Counted from the stretch's first letter, positions 1 through 11,589 are shown. The stretch is DNA of 64,000 nt from Malania oleifera (GCF_029873635.1 NC_080428.1:66557101-66621100), one strand, 5' to 3'. The notes: generated by a model not told the origin, from the letters alone. Numbers and translations are program-made.

Positions 1-739
1 GGGAACAAGACTACGATTCTTCTTTCAATTTGCAAGGCCAGTTGAGCAATATTTGTGAGTCTGAGAAGGAATTTCTAGTTGGTTAGTGGAGAGACATTTT
101 TGAACTTGCAGAAGAGAATAGATTGATACAACTTCTTTGAATGGAAGATTGGAGATGAAGATGAGGTAGGCTTGGGTCAAAATGTAAATGTTGAAAATAA
201 TACTCAATAGTTGGAGAAAGATTGTAAACATTAGAATTCTGAATTTGTGTAAGCAGGTAAGATTTTTTTGATCACTGTTTTGATAAGATGATGGCCTTAA
301 GTGATAAGCGGTCTTTGCCTTTTGACCTTGAGCTTAATATCTTTTAGCGGATGATGTAGTTGTACCTTCTTTGGGTGTCCGAGGGGTTAATTTTATTAAG
401 GTAGACTTTCCTATGGAGGATCCGTGTTCCTTGAGTGTTATCCTTCCCCTTCTTGCTCATTTTCTTCTTCCTTATGTTACTTTATGCCAGAAAGAGGATT
501 CTCTTAGGAGGGAGGGCTGTGGGTTTAGCTCTAGGGGAGTTGAGAGAGACTATAAAGACTTGCAAGAACTCCTAGAAGACCTAGGCTTGAAATTAGTAGA
601 TCCCATAGGTAAGGAGGTGAGGTTGGGTTTAAACCCTCTAACTAATGAGAGAAAGAAGAAGAAAATGCAAAAGACTATAGAAAGTCTGGTTTCGTTCGAT
701 TAATTATGAGGATGGTAAGGGTGGTGCATGTTAAATTAC

Positions 740-1420
740 GAAGATTATTAGTTGGAATACGCGAGGTCTAGGTGGTGTTAGGAAGAGGAGAAGAGGAGCT
801 TTGTTAAGGAAGTTTTGTCTAGGTATTCCTTGAATATTGTTCTGATCCAAGAAACTAAATTGGAAATGATAAATAGGGGATTGTCAAAAGCATTTGGGGT
901 GGTCGTTGTAGGGAATGGGACCTTTTTACCTTCTTGGGGTTCTCCTATGTGTATTTCCCTTTTCTGGTTTAGTTGAAGTGAGAGGTAGAGGTCAATGGTG
1001 GGTCTCCTTCATGTATGGTCTTTATATACCAACCCTTAGGAGTTCTTTCTAAGATGAGCTTTATTATGTTTATGATTTTTGCTCCCCCTAGGTGGATTGT
1101 GTGTTTGGAGATTTTAATGCGTTGAGGTTTTTGGGGGAGAAGATGGGGAGGGTTAACTACTTGTATGCAGCAAGTTGACCTGCTTATTTGGGGAGTGCCA
1201 TATAAGAGATCCCTCTTTGGGGAATGCTATATTTACTTGGTTCCCAAGCCCCCCCCCTCCCCCGCTGAGGGGGGGGGGGGGGGTTGCTAGCATGCTTGAT
1301 AGGTTTCGATTCTGTAATGAGTGGGAGGGCGGATTTTCTAACATCTCCCAAGCTGTTCTCCCAAGACGTACTTTTGATCAATTCCCTATTATATTGGAAG
1401 CAAGAAGGGTTTCTTGGGGT
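740..1420 (+). pseudogene. LINE endonuclease domain remnant
   Basis: Translation in shifting frames gives the landmarks of an AP-like (exonuclease-endonuclease-phosphatase) LINE endonuclease. ISWNTRGLGG near 747 is the usual first strand. VLIQETK near 839 carries the active-site Glu. GDFNA near 1108 is the Asp-Asn motif. DPSLGNAIFTW near 1210 and LDRFRF...LPRRTFDQFPI at 1294-1390 match the C-terminal part, where SDH is normally found; here it reads FDQ, so the His is lost. A run of nine C and five C on one side of 1266 and 15 G on the other interrupts the domain. In LINEs this enzyme nicks the target DNA. Stops between the pieces make it non-functional. Confidence 0.85.
1269..1283. repeat. 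G15 tract with opposing C-rich arm
   Basis: Fifteen G follow a C9-T-C5 stretch (about 1250-1264), separated only by a few bases. The two arms are complementary, so the site can form a strong hairpin or G-quadruplex. It interrupts the LINE endonuclease. Confidence 0.95.
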
Positions 1421-1816
1421 CCCGTGACTTTTAGGCTAATGGTGAGGAGTTCTTGGCAAGAGGAGTTGGAGAGAGGTTGGGAAGGGCTCAAGTTCATGAA
1501 GAAGTTAAAACGTGTTAAGGGGAAATTGAAAGTATGGAATAAGGAGGTATTGGGTGATGTTAGAATTAGAAAATCCAGCATTTCAAGTGAGTTGTATTCT
1601 TTCGATAGAAAGGAAGAGGAGATCAATCTCTCGGAGAGTGAGGCAAAATGGATTTCTTTGAAGAATGAATTGGAAGAGGTGATTTTAAAGGAAATGAGGA
1701 GTTGGAGGCAAAAGACCAAATTTGAATGGGCTGGAGATGGTGATTGTAATTTTGGTTTCTTTCATAGGCTAGCAAATAGGAAAATGAGAAAGGATTTGAT
1801 TGGGGAATTGGGTTTT

Positions 1817-1834
1817 GGGGGGGGGGGGGGGGGG
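1817..1834. repeat. G18 tract in LINE
   Basis: Eighteen consecutive G inside the LINE linker. The reading frame into the RT is lost here. Confidence 0.95.
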
Positions 1835-2346
1835 AAGGGGAATTATCATTGATTCTAGTTGGCTTGCCTCTGCGGTCACTAATTTCTTTGATAATTTGTA
1901 TTCTGAGGAGGATTTTTGTAGATCGATGGCTGAGGGGTTGGAGTGGAATCCCATTTATGGAGATTAGTTGCGATTGTTAGAGAGACTTTTTGATGAGGAG
2001 GAGGTGAGGGGTTTGTTTTTGCGATGGAGAGGGATAAGGATCCATGTTCGGATGACTAAAATTTTATCTCTTTTTTTTTTTCTTAAAGATTGCTAGGATG
2101 TCGTTAAGGGTGGTTGTTTAAAGTCTTTATTGAATTTTATGGGAATGGGATTTTGAACAGGATTATTAATTCCACTTTTTTAGCTTTGGTGCCTAAGAAG
2201 TCTCGATTTATTACGGTAGAGGACTTTAGAACTATTAGTCTAGTCTTTAGTGTTTATAAGATTTTCACCGAAGTACTAGCTAATACTCAGAGTGTAGTGC
2301 TAGATAAGACTAGATCTAATGCTCAAAGTGCATTTGGGGCGTGGGT

Positions 2347-2365
2347 GGGGGGGGGGGGGGGGGGG
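2347..2365. repeat. G19 tract in LINE RT
   Basis: Nineteen consecutive G directly after the QSAF block of the RT, where other LINEs encode a short Gly-Arg-Gln turn. Downstream LINE codons resume in another frame. Confidence 0.95.
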
Positions 2366-3189
2366 AAAAATAGTGGATGTTATTTTGGTGGCTAATGAGG
2401 TGGTGGAGGATATTCATAGGAGAAAGAAGAGGGGGGTTCATTTTGAAATTGGATTTTGAGAAAGCCTATGATAGAGTTAGTTGGAGTTTCTTACTTTCTT
2501 GGAGTAAGTCTTTTTAAGAAAGGGTTTTGTTGAGCATTAGCACCAGAAGATAAGGGGCTCTTGTCTAATGTTTGGTTCTTTGTACTTGTGCATGGTAAAC
2601 CTAAGTCATGGTTTAAGGCGTTGAGAGGTATTAGACAAGGAGACCCACTTTCACTCTTTTCGTTTATCCTAGTATCTGATGTTTTGGGCAGAATGGCGGA
2701 TAGGGTAGTGGATCAGGGGTTGGTGAAAGGGTTGCCAATGGGGAGAGAGGGAATGGTGATTTCTCATCTTCAGTTTGCTAACGACACTGTTTCTTTTTAG
2801 ATGATTAAGCCCTTCTTTCAGGAGTATTTTGGTATTCTCCAGGTTTTTGAGAGTCTTAGGGGTTAAAATTAACATGGGCAAAACTTGTTTAGCAACTATA
2901 AATGTGCCTATTGAGCACGCTAGTGGGTGGTCCTTTGATGTGGGGTGTGGATTATTGGATTGTCCTTTGACTTATTTAGGGAACCCTTAGGGGGTTAATT
3001 GCAAATCACAGGCTTTTGGAGTCCAGTAGGGGAAAGTGCAGCAAAGGGTTTAGATGGCTAGAACCTGGAAGGGGGCACTTTTTCTTTTGGGGGTAGAATC
3101 AGACTTTGTTCAAGCTTGTTTGCTCAGTATTCCGTTGTATTATTTGTCTACTTTTAATGTCCTGTGAGGATGGCTAGTAAGATTAAGAA

Positions 3190-4270
3190 AATTATGAGAG
3201 ACTTCTTGTGGTCTGGAGTCAGGGGCGTCTCAGGGATCATTTAGTAAGTTGGGAAGAGGTTTGTAGGTCTAAAATGGAGGGAGGTTTGGGTCTTGGAATG
3301 TTGGTGTCTAAAAACGCTACTCTCTTAGCTAAATGGTTGTGGTGTTTTCCCCTAGAAGATTCTTCCCTTTGGCATAGAGTTACTAGATGTTACTTTGGGT
3401 TGAGTGAGAATGGTTGGTATACTAGTGTTAGTTTAAGATATTCTTTAGAGAGTCTCTGGAGGTCTCTCTCTCAGATTTATCCCTTGTTCACTCCTCACTA
3501 AATTTGTCGTGGGGAGGGGTTCTTGAATTTGTTTCTATAAAGACATATGGTTGGGGAATTATATCTTATCCGCATCTTTTCCTCATCTCTTCCAATTGAG
3601 CCCAGGGCAGATTAGTGTTATTTCCTCTTGTGCGGTTGATTCAGTTGGCCCCTTGCGGTTGATTCAGTTGGCCCCTTGGTCTCTTGGAATTTTCATTTCA
3701 GGAGATCACTTAACGACAGAGAGCTGGTGGAGTTATCATCCTCCTTGTCTTTATTGGATAATTGTCATCTCTCCTCAGGGAGGGATGTTCAATCTTGGTC
3801 TTTGGATCATTCGGGGGTTTATTCTTGCAAATCATTTATGAGTTCTTGATCTGTTTCCATTCTTTTTTCCCTCAACATTCATTTATTTTGAAGGCCAAAG
3901 CACCCCCAAAATTGAGGCTTTAATTTGGTTGATTGTGCTTAGTAAATTCGATGCCAATAACTTGTTGCAGATCATGAGACCTTTGAAGGCTCTATTTCCA
4001 TACGTTTGTGTGCTCTGTTATAAGAATTATGAGACAGCATTGCTTCTCTTTTGGCACTGTGATTTTGCTTTAAGGATTTGGAGTGAGTTATTTGGTGTTT
4101 CGGGAGAAAATAGGGTTTCTCCTGTATCAGTGGAGTAACTGTTGGTACTTCATTTGAGGGTTTTGGAAGAAGGAAGGATGAGGGCTGTGTTATGCAAATG
4201 GGGACTTTTTGCTGTGTTGTGGGGTTTATGGTTGGGGCGTAATGCATGGTTCTTTTTGGGGGAAAAATTG
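3190..4270 (+). pseudogene. LINE C-terminal region with zf-RVT remnant
   Basis: HLVSWEEVCRSKMEGGLGLGML...NATLLAKWLW...LWHRVTRCYFG (3235-3400) is the characteristic post-RT segment of plant LINEs. After several frame breaks, NNLLQIMRPLKALFPYVCVLC...LLLFWHCDFALRIWSELF (3957-4098) is the zinc-binding zf-RVT domain, with CVLC and the His-Cys pair visible. WGLWLGRNAWFF follows near 4225. The order matches an intact LINE tail, but every block is in a different frame. Confidence 0.85.
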
Positions 4271-4440
4271 AACTGTTAGCTGTTTTGGGAAAAGATTCAC
4301 TACTGAGCCTCTTTATGGTGCCTTGGGTTTGGATTTTTGAAGGGAGCTAGCTTTCCTGGAGGTTCATTTAGATTGGAGGAATCCTTTGACTTGATTTTTC
4401 CATTTCTATTTTTGTTGGTCTTTAGTACTTTCCTTCTGGT

Positions 4441-6138
4441 TTGTTAAAAATTTTTTTTGGGAGATGTCTTATTCTCCTTTTTGTAAATTCTTCTCCTGCT
4501 AATGAAGTCTCTTCTTTTGCTACTAAAAAAAAGAAACCTCAAGACACCTCAAGACGTCAGTTTCCTTCGCACAATACATCTATCATCCTCAAAAGACAGA
4601 AAAATTCATCCTTCTTCAGCATGACAAAAGACACATGCGTACCTGTAAATTCCAAGATGCGGAACATCGAAAGATTAAGATGATTCAGGTTGAACGCCTT
4701 CCTTTCAACTTTGAAGGTAGAATGACCTCCCATTACACTCGTCTGCAATATCATTGAACGAGCCACAACTTAGTACAAAAATGGAGTGATTGGCGATGGA
4801 TATAGATGGTAGAGCAATGGGAAATCATTGAAAAGAGGTTTCTAGGGGTAGGGGTTTAGAATAAGGGCAGAGAAGGCTGGTATTTTCGGATGCTCAAAGG
4901 AAGGAGACGATAGGAGAGAGCATTCTATCTCTCTCTCTCTCCATATATATATATATTTATAAATTTATATATAAACTGCAGCTGTGTATCAACAAAAGCC
5001 CTTAACACAATTTGCCCACAAGTTTCAGTCTACTCGTGCAAAACAATTAACTTTAACCCCAATTTCTCAAGAACTATCTTCAATTCACCTTTTTCCTTGA
5101 ATATCATCCAGAAATTGAACAATTCATTTAGAAAATTGAAGGATCCCTCAAATGTGGCCCAAACTCAAACAGTCAACCTTTCTATTAAACAACTTCACAA
5201 AGCTGCAGGTTTTGTAGGAAAATATCAAAATAAAATGGCTGGAAGCTAATATGCTCGGTTTTGGAAGTTGCATAGCAGTGAAGTTTTTCCCACATGTGTG
5301 TCGCTGGCGCATGAGGCGTGAGTCACTGGTGGCTACTTTCTGATGAGGAAATTTGGCACAGTGGTAGATCAGAGGGTGGCAAGTTCAGTGGTAGTGGTGG
5401 ACCAGTGGTGCAATGAAAAGAAAAAAAATACAAAGGTAGCTATGGTTTTTGGAAGGCTGATGGCTGCAAAGTTTTCTGATGGCATGTAGGACTGCACATA
5501 TGGTCGGACAGTGATCTATTTTTGGGGAAGGGCTATTCCTCAATCTTTGGTTCTAGTAGTGGCGGAGGTGTCTTGAGAATCTTACGGCAATGTGGGGCTT
5601 GAATATGAGTGGCAAGACTGTAATTTTGGATGGAAGTTGCAGGTGGTTTTTTTTTTTCCCTGACTGAAATTTTATAGCAGAGAAGATTTCTAAAAGGGCT
5701 GAAATTAGGATTGCTAATTGATTACATGGTCGGTTTTGAGATGAGAGATAGACAGAGAGGGAGGCTGATGACTGGAGAGAATAAGAGATGTAAGAAGAGA
5801 AGTTTTGGTTCAAGAATCCTGCTGGAATTTTATTGCTGCATAGGAAAAAATGAAAAGCTCGAATTGAGCATAGAAAAGAGGAAGAAGAAAAATGAAGTGA
5901 TAGGGGAAATGAGGAATTTAGGCTCTTATGCCGAAGATGCAGAATTGCATAAAGGAATTATAACCAAGAAGAAAATTTCGGAGAAAAAGAGTAAAGAAGA
6001 GAAGAAGACGATGAAAAAGAAGAAGAAGAAGAAAGGGATAAGGAAGAGGAGGAAGGAAAGGAGATACAAGAAGGGAAAAAAACATTAACATTCACTTCAA
6101 TTACAAATTAAAAAATAACTAAAATCTTACATGCTTTC
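4441..6138. other. Region without a recognised gene
   Basis: Nothing here resembles a known family. It contains a CT/AT microsatellite near 4929-4972 and a purine-rich stretch (5860-6090) that reads as a Lys-rich 125-codon frame starting at 5711. That frame is low-complexity GAA/AAG repetition without a domain, so I do not call it a gene. An opposite-strand frame at 4557-4766 is also unsupported. Confidence 0.6.
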
Positions 6139-6197
6139 TATCATGAGCAATGCTTGTTCAAGGCATTATATGCTTGCTTGTGACCATTTGTCTTGTG
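6139..6197 (+). repeat. Gypsy 1 5' LTR, left part
   Basis: The first 59 bp align with the start of the LTR at 55753 (ATGAGC versus ACGAGC, then CTTGTTCA). The terminal TG has decayed to TA. The LTR resumes at 11598 after the hAT element and its duplicated 8 bp. Confidence 0.8.
6190..6197. repeat. hAT target-site duplication, left copy
   Basis: GTCTTGTG directly before the left terminal inverted repeat; identical to 11590-11597. Confidence 0.95.
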
Positions 6198-6375
6198 TAG
6201 GGGTGTGCAATTGGCCAGTTTAGCCAATTGGGTCGATTAACCAAATTAACCGAAAAAAATTCAGTTAACTATTCATCATAACCGAACCGACCGAATTACC
6301 CTTCTTACCCGACCGTTACCCGACTGAATCGAATTTTTGGTTAATTCGGTTAACCAAATTTAACCGAACCAAATT
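6198..6375 (+). repeat. hAT left terminal and subterminal repeats
   Basis: The 12-bp terminal repeat TAGGGGTGTGCA is followed by clustered AACCGAA, TTCGGTT and ACCCGAC-like motifs in both orientations up to about 6375. The same motif class recurs before the right end. Confidence 0.85.
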
Positions 6376-7332
6376 GCAATTAATGTTGGAGAAAAAAATT
6401 ATGATTGTATGTTTTCAAAATTCAACATGATAATTTTCAAAAATCATTTCTATTACATCCATGTTATCTTTTTATAAAATTTATTTTTACTTTTATTATA
6501 TCAATCAATTATTAATACATGCTAAACACTCAAGATACTAAGATGTAACTCATGTAAGTCTTTAACATTTAATAAAATCAACCAAAATTCACTCAAATTC
6601 AAATTCTCCTGCATATAAATCGTCAAACACTCAAATTCACTTTGAAAAAAATTTACTGAGTTGCTAGTTTATCATCTTCTTGACTTTGAGCATATAAATA
6701 TAAATTATTTAATAAATCCATATTCCTAGTTCAAGCATTGTCAACATAAATCCATAAAATTCTCTTGACTCTTGCGGGTCTAGAGTCCATAGTCCATATT
6801 GTGCTCAACTCTCGAAGGCCCAAAGTCTATATTGTGCTCGACTCTCAAGAGTTCAAAGTCCCTACTATTATATTACAGATCAAACATGAAATTTAAAATG
6901 TTTATACAAATTAAAACAAAAAACAACATGAATTCTAAATTGTTTCTGAAAAATTAAAACAAAAGCTGGAAGAAAAATTGAAATGGCTTCAGACATCAGC
7001 TACCACTTCATGGCTTCTTATCTCACAAACTCCCACTCCTCAGCTCCTGTGCTATAAATATATGAAAATGACAAACCATTAAAATTCCAAGTTTTCAACA
7101 ATAAACCACAATAATAAATTATATTATGTCAATAATGATAATTGATAGCATGTAATTTCTATGACAAAACTCTTACTTAAGCATAATCTCAATGTGAAAC
7201 TAACCCTTTGTCTTTCTTTGATTATTCACCAATTGTGGACTCCAATGCAACCTTGACAACTCTAAAAAATTGTATAGAAGCACTTGTATGCTATAATAAC
7301 TAATCATTCAATGAACAAATGAAAATTTTTGA

Positions 7333-7358
<26 letters not shown>

Positions 7359-7363
<5 letters not shown>

Positions 7364-9498
7364 TGTATATAAATATAATATTACCTTTTTCTAGATTTCC
7401 AAGGTCATTTAAGTCTTCTTCAACCTTTATTGGACTAGATGAACCCCAGATCCAATCTTGCGTGCATATAAGAACTTGCAGAATTTTAGGAGTCAAAGAA
7501 CTCCTAAAGGCATCAAGAACACGCCCCCCGGTGCTGAAAGCAGACTCTGAAGCAACTATGGAGATAAGTACTGCTAAGATGTCATGAGCCATATGTGAAA
7601 GGACGGGAAACCTTGTACTATTTACCTTCCACCACTCCAAAATATCAAAGCCCTCCACGTCCTTTTCACAATCCTTCCCTAAATACCTATCAAAGTCTGA
7701 TGTGTTATCTCCATCTCCAATTTGAGTCTTGAACTTTTAATACAAAACTTTGAACTTTTGTTGTGCTTCCCCTTGACCAGTGGAGCTTGAAGTTTCACTT
7801 CTGTTTGATTCTTCATTTTTAGATTGTGACAACTTCTTATACTCAACAAACAATTCAAATGTGGTATCCTTAACCTTTTTCCCCATCAATAAACCTTTGT
7901 CACCTTCATACATCATAGAAAGAGCATGTTGCACAAATTTCAAGGGTCAAGAATGGATGCAACAAAAATTAACCTATTCATTTTATAAATGTTTCCCCAG
8001 TACTTGTTGTATTTTTCCTTCATTTTTGTACTCATTAAACTCAACTCCAAGTCATCATTGCTTTCCCACTCTTTTAGAAGACAATCAATCCCACTAATTT
8101 CATAAAAAAATGTATTATTGTAACATACAAAGAACTTGAAACTCGTAAAGTGAGGTCATAGAAGTGTTCCAAAAACATGACAAACTTTCAAACTTTTTCC
8201 CAATCAAATCTACTTGGTGTGCTCTAGCCTCAAGCTCAGTTCTAAAAAATGGATCTTCATCCCTAAACCTATCAAAAGCTATTTCATATCTTTGAGCTGT
8301 GTCTAGCATCATATAAGTAGAATTCCATAGAGTGCTAACATCTAGGCATAACATCTTTTTGCATTCTACTTTTTCTATTTTCACAATGCTTGAAATTTTT
8401 CGACCTAGCTGGTGAATGCCTAACATATTTGACTGCATCCCTAACATGAGCAACTGAATCCCCCATTTCTTTCAAACCATCTTGCACAACTAGGTTAATT
8501 ACATGTGCAATGCATCTCATGTGAATGAATTTTCCCCCTAGAATGTCTTTTCTCCAATTTTGATTTTTTATTTATTTATGTAGGCTACTGTACCATCATT
8601 TGAACTTGCATTATCTACTGTCAAAGTAAACACATTGTCAACTCCCCAGTCAAGCAAACACCTTTCAATAGCCATACCTATCTCCTTGCCTCTATGACTA
8701 GAAATTGGATGAAAGTTAAGGGGTTTTTTGTTTAATTTCTAGTCATCATCTATGAAGTGTGCGGTCAAACACATATAATTCATCTTTTGCAAGGAAGTCC
8801 ATGTGTTAGTTGTGAAACTAACCCTTTGAGAGGAGGATTTCAAAATTTTTTTCAACTTTAACCCCTTTTCCATGTAAAGGTCATAACATTCCCTAGAAAT
8901 TATCCATCTTGATGGAATTTGAAAACGAGGGCATGTTACTTTCATATGATGTTTGAACTCCATATTCTCTGCAAATTTAAATGGCAATTCATCAGCAATA
9001 ACCATATAAGATAATGCCTTTCGAATTGCTTCTTGGTCAAACTTCCAATTTGTAAGAGTTGCCTCTGAGCCCTCTGCATTTTTTGAGGCTAGTTGATAAT
9101 TTAGTTGTCTGTTTTTTTTCTTCAAAATATGGATTTTGTGGACATCTAACCATATGATATCTAAGTGTGCACGTACCATTCTTTTTAGGATCAACACAGT
9201 AATCAATATGACAATAATGACACTTACCCTTAGTTTCTCCGGACTCGGTCACAAATTTAGTGAAGTGATCCCACACTTCAAATCTTGGTCTCATTCACTT
9301 CCTCATTTTTTGATTAGATTCAGTGGGATGATTAGTATCACTATCACTTGTCATGCTTGGATTTGAAGGTTGATGTTGGGAAGCCTCTTGTGTAGTTTTT
9401 GCATCCTCTAACACCTCCACCTCCATAGGCAAGTCATTACTCATTTTTCCTTTGATATAATATCTGGAAAAAAAAAAAAGAAAAAAAGTAAAGCGCAA
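7359..9498 (-). pseudogene. hAT transposase (BED / RICESLEEPER-like), broken
   Basis: Read on the minus strand. A short N-terminal region (9498-9295) has no domain. A BED zinc finger follows (VWDHFTKF...KCHYC...LRYHMVRCP, about 9270-9130). The central RNase-H-like fold contains PFKFAENMEFKHHM, the first catalytic region (RVSFTTNTWTS, 8830-8795) and TVDNASSNDGT (about 8640-8595). MRCIAHVINLVVQDGL (8520-8470) and a zone around 8450-8200 come next, then the C-terminal hAT dimerisation domain (VASESAFSTGGRVL...SSLTPKI, about 7560-7490). The consensus first catalytic Asp before TWTS is Asn here (codon at 8805-8807). A stop follows FIDDD near 8740, a frame change lies near 8335-8450, and more breaks occur near 7700-8100. 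The protein is therefore inactive. Confidence 0.9.
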
Positions 9499-11324
9499 TC
9501 ATAAATAAGAACTCTCAAATGGGTTAAAACAAAATCAAATTCAAATTGACTTAGCTGCACTAAGTCTAATGAAAAAGAAGAGTGCTAAGTACAATCACTA
9601 TGGATGCTAATTCATACAAAACCTTGATTGCATATAAAGCCTTGTAAGTCCTTTAAGTTCACAGTAGATTGTTTACCTCAATAAGAATAATAATTTATAC
9701 AAAAACCTTGATTGTAGTTGGTATTTTCCGGTTTTTGCAAACACTTAGTAAGAGAAAAATGATATGGAGAACAAAGCAAATGAGAATAAAAAATTTATGG
9801 GACAATAAGACAAAGACATCCAAAGTCTAGATGCTAACCTCCACTTCGTACAAAGGTTAAAAAGGATCTAACAAATTAAGAAGCAAAGAAAGCTCTTTTG
9901 CACCCCATATCATTGTGGTGCGAGCAAAAGTGAAAACCTAATAAAAACAATCCTTATAAGAAGGAATTTAGCGCAAAAAACAATATTCTCCAACCCAAAA
10001 ATTAAGTCAAAAAATGAATCCAAGAGGACCAAGAGCCACTCCTTATACTCAATATAGAGAAAGAAAATGGGTGAAATCCATGATATGAATCTCCACTAGT
10101 TTTCATGAGAAACTCTATCCCAAGATTATCATCCCAAATATTCTCTTACAAGCCAAGTTAACTCTAGATCTTGATTTCAAAAATTCTAAAAAGATTAACT
10201 TCCTAATGGGAAAGATTGTAGCCACTTTTGTGCAAGGATGGATGCTAAATTCTTGAGACAGCTCCCTTGAACTCAATTATAACTACACATGAGGGGAAGA
10301 TTTAAAACAAACCCTTGATGTATTGGAAATTTTTTAGATTATCACAATTCACAGTGCTCTTCTTTGTCATTAGACTTAGTGCAGCTACTAAACAACAACC
10401 AGTGTTCACACAAATCACACATAATTCAAAACACTACTAAAGTATACTTGAAACTTTTCATCCAACTAGGATAACAAATATTAAAGCAGCTTGAAACAAA
10501 AATCAGCACAAGATTCAAAAATCACAACTACCAGTTCTTAGGTTATCCATATGCGACAAAGATTAATTATACAGAATGCAGAAATGGCATAAATCTCAAA
10601 TCTAATGACTTGTAACAACTCGAAACTCCGAGTCTGAGAGGCGCTCAGGTGACGGCCATAACAAGGGCTAGGGCAACGGTCACGAGCTCACGGCTAGGGC
10701 TAGGGCAACAACATGGTGATTGGCGACGACGAGGGGCCAAGGGCGAGGCGACTCAAACTCTCGAAGTTTCTACTCTCAATATCGAAGCCAATTAGTCGAA
10801 CGGTGAGATGGAAGTTTGGATTTGGAGTAGGGGTGAGTAGTGAGCACAATGGATTGACAGAGTGGTTGCTGAAGTTGGATTTGAAGGGCCGGAGGTTGGC
10901 TGGTTGGTGTGGTCGTTGACTTGCTGGAGGGCGGAAGCTGGTTGGTCAGCGATCGCGTGGATGCTAGCCAGAGCTGGATGGTTGGATGCTAGAGGGTGGA
11001 GGGCCTGGACTCTGATGGCTCGAAGTCTCGATTCTCGAAGACTCGATGGAGTGATGAACGTTGGACGGCTGGATTGGAGTTTGGTGGGTGGAAACCTGGA
11101 GGCTGGACTACAGGAGGATGGACTACTGGAGGTTGGAAGCCTAGAACTTGGAAATTTGGAATGGCCAAATGGGAAGTTGGGAACCCTGATTCCCCAAGGC
11201 AAAGTGTGGAACATTGGAACTGGTATCGTGGATTTTGAATGTGGATTGTTGTTTGTGGAACTGGAATGAGCAAGAGTGGAGTGCCGACTATCGAGTGTGG
11301 GCTGTGGAGTGGGTAGGTTGGTAA
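9499..11324. other. hAT non-coding interior upstream of the transposase
   Basis: About 1.8 kb between the transposase start and the right subterminal repeats. The part from about 10616 to 11300 is GC-richer than the surroundings and full of short GG-rich, roughly 10-20 bp degenerate repeats of the CTGGAGGTTGGA type (11040-11210). Long frames on both strands there (up to 140 codons, Pro/Ser-rich or Trp/Gly-rich) follow from that composition and show no domain. It may be the promoter and leader of the transposase, or captured DNA. Confidence 0.55.
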
Positions 11325-11589
11325 CTTGGGTTAAGTTAACTGGGTTATCGGTTAAACACTTAAACTTAAACTGTTAAAATGTTTAACTTAACAATAAAGT
11401 ATATAATTTATATTTAATTATTAATTAGTTATATAAATTGGTTAAATTGGTTAATTGAAATTACATTTCTCCATCACAAACTGAAAACCAAATAACCTAT
11501 TTTACCCAAATATAAAACCAAACCGAATCAACCAAATTTAGTCAGTTATTTCAATTAATTCGGTTTTCACCGAATTATGCACACCCCTA
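11325..11589 (-). repeat. hAT right subterminal and terminal repeats
   Basis: GGTTAA, AACCGAA and TTCGGTT-type motifs are scattered from about 11325 and end with TGCACACCCCTA, the exact inverse of the left terminus. Confidence 0.85.

Larger units (their letters stand above)
1420..2900 (+). pseudogene. LINE linker and reverse transcriptase remnant
   Basis: From 1430 a Lys/Glu-rich stretch ends in WRQKTKFEW and GDCNFGFFHRLANRK, the standard segment between endonuclease and RT in plant LINEs. RT blocks follow: NSTFLALVPKK...DFRTISLV near 2168-2245, QSAF near 2325, RGIRQGDPLSLFSFILVSDVL near 2622-2680 and LQFANDTVSF near 2770-2800. The catalytic FADD-type motif reads FANDT, so one Asp has become Asn. 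Frame changes occur at both poly-G tracts, and a stop follows the catalytic motif. This is a dead RT. Confidence 0.88.
1..4440 (+). mobile_element. Decayed L1-type non-LTR retrotransposon (LINE)
   Basis: A LINE reading left to right, with recognisable endonuclease, reverse transcriptase and zf-RVT parts in the order expected of plant L1 elements. All parts are broken by stops and frame changes, so it cannot be active. The 5' end may lie outside the window, and no poly-A tail is evident near 4.4 kb, so the 3' limit is approximate. Three poly-G tracts (1269-1283, 1817-1834, 2347-2365) sit inside its coding part. The segment 371-703 reads as 110 charged residues just upstream of the endonuclease and is probably the linker before ORF2; no function can be assigned to it. 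Confidence 0.9.
6198..11589 (-). mobile_element. hAT-superfamily transposon, complete, 5392 bp
   Basis: The element runs from TAGGGGTGTGCA to its inverted counterpart TGCACACCCCTA and is flanked by a perfect 8-bp target duplication, GTCTTGTG, the hAT signature. About 150 bp at each end are dense in AACCGAA/TTCGGTT-type motifs, as expected of subterminal transposase-binding repeats. The minus strand carries a BED-zinc-finger, Ac-like transposase with breaks. The insertion lies in the LTR of gypsy element 1. The uninterrupted equivalent site is at about 55796-55822 in the sister LTR, with one copy of the target. The ends look intact, so it could still move if transposase were supplied in trans. 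Confidence 0.95.

Noticed and set aside
1175-1852. 225-codon plus-strand frame as an independent gene
   Set aside because: It is LINE endonuclease/linker sequence, joined to poly-G-encoded Gly runs; its start is not a gene start.
5711-6088. 125-codon Lys-rich frame
   Set aside because: Purine-rich low-complexity DNA (GAA/AAG runs) without domain or gene context.
10792-11273. Long overlapping frames on both strands (Pro/Ser-rich and Trp/Gly-rich)
   Set aside because: All come from one GC-rich degenerate-repeat stretch inside the hAT; no domain.
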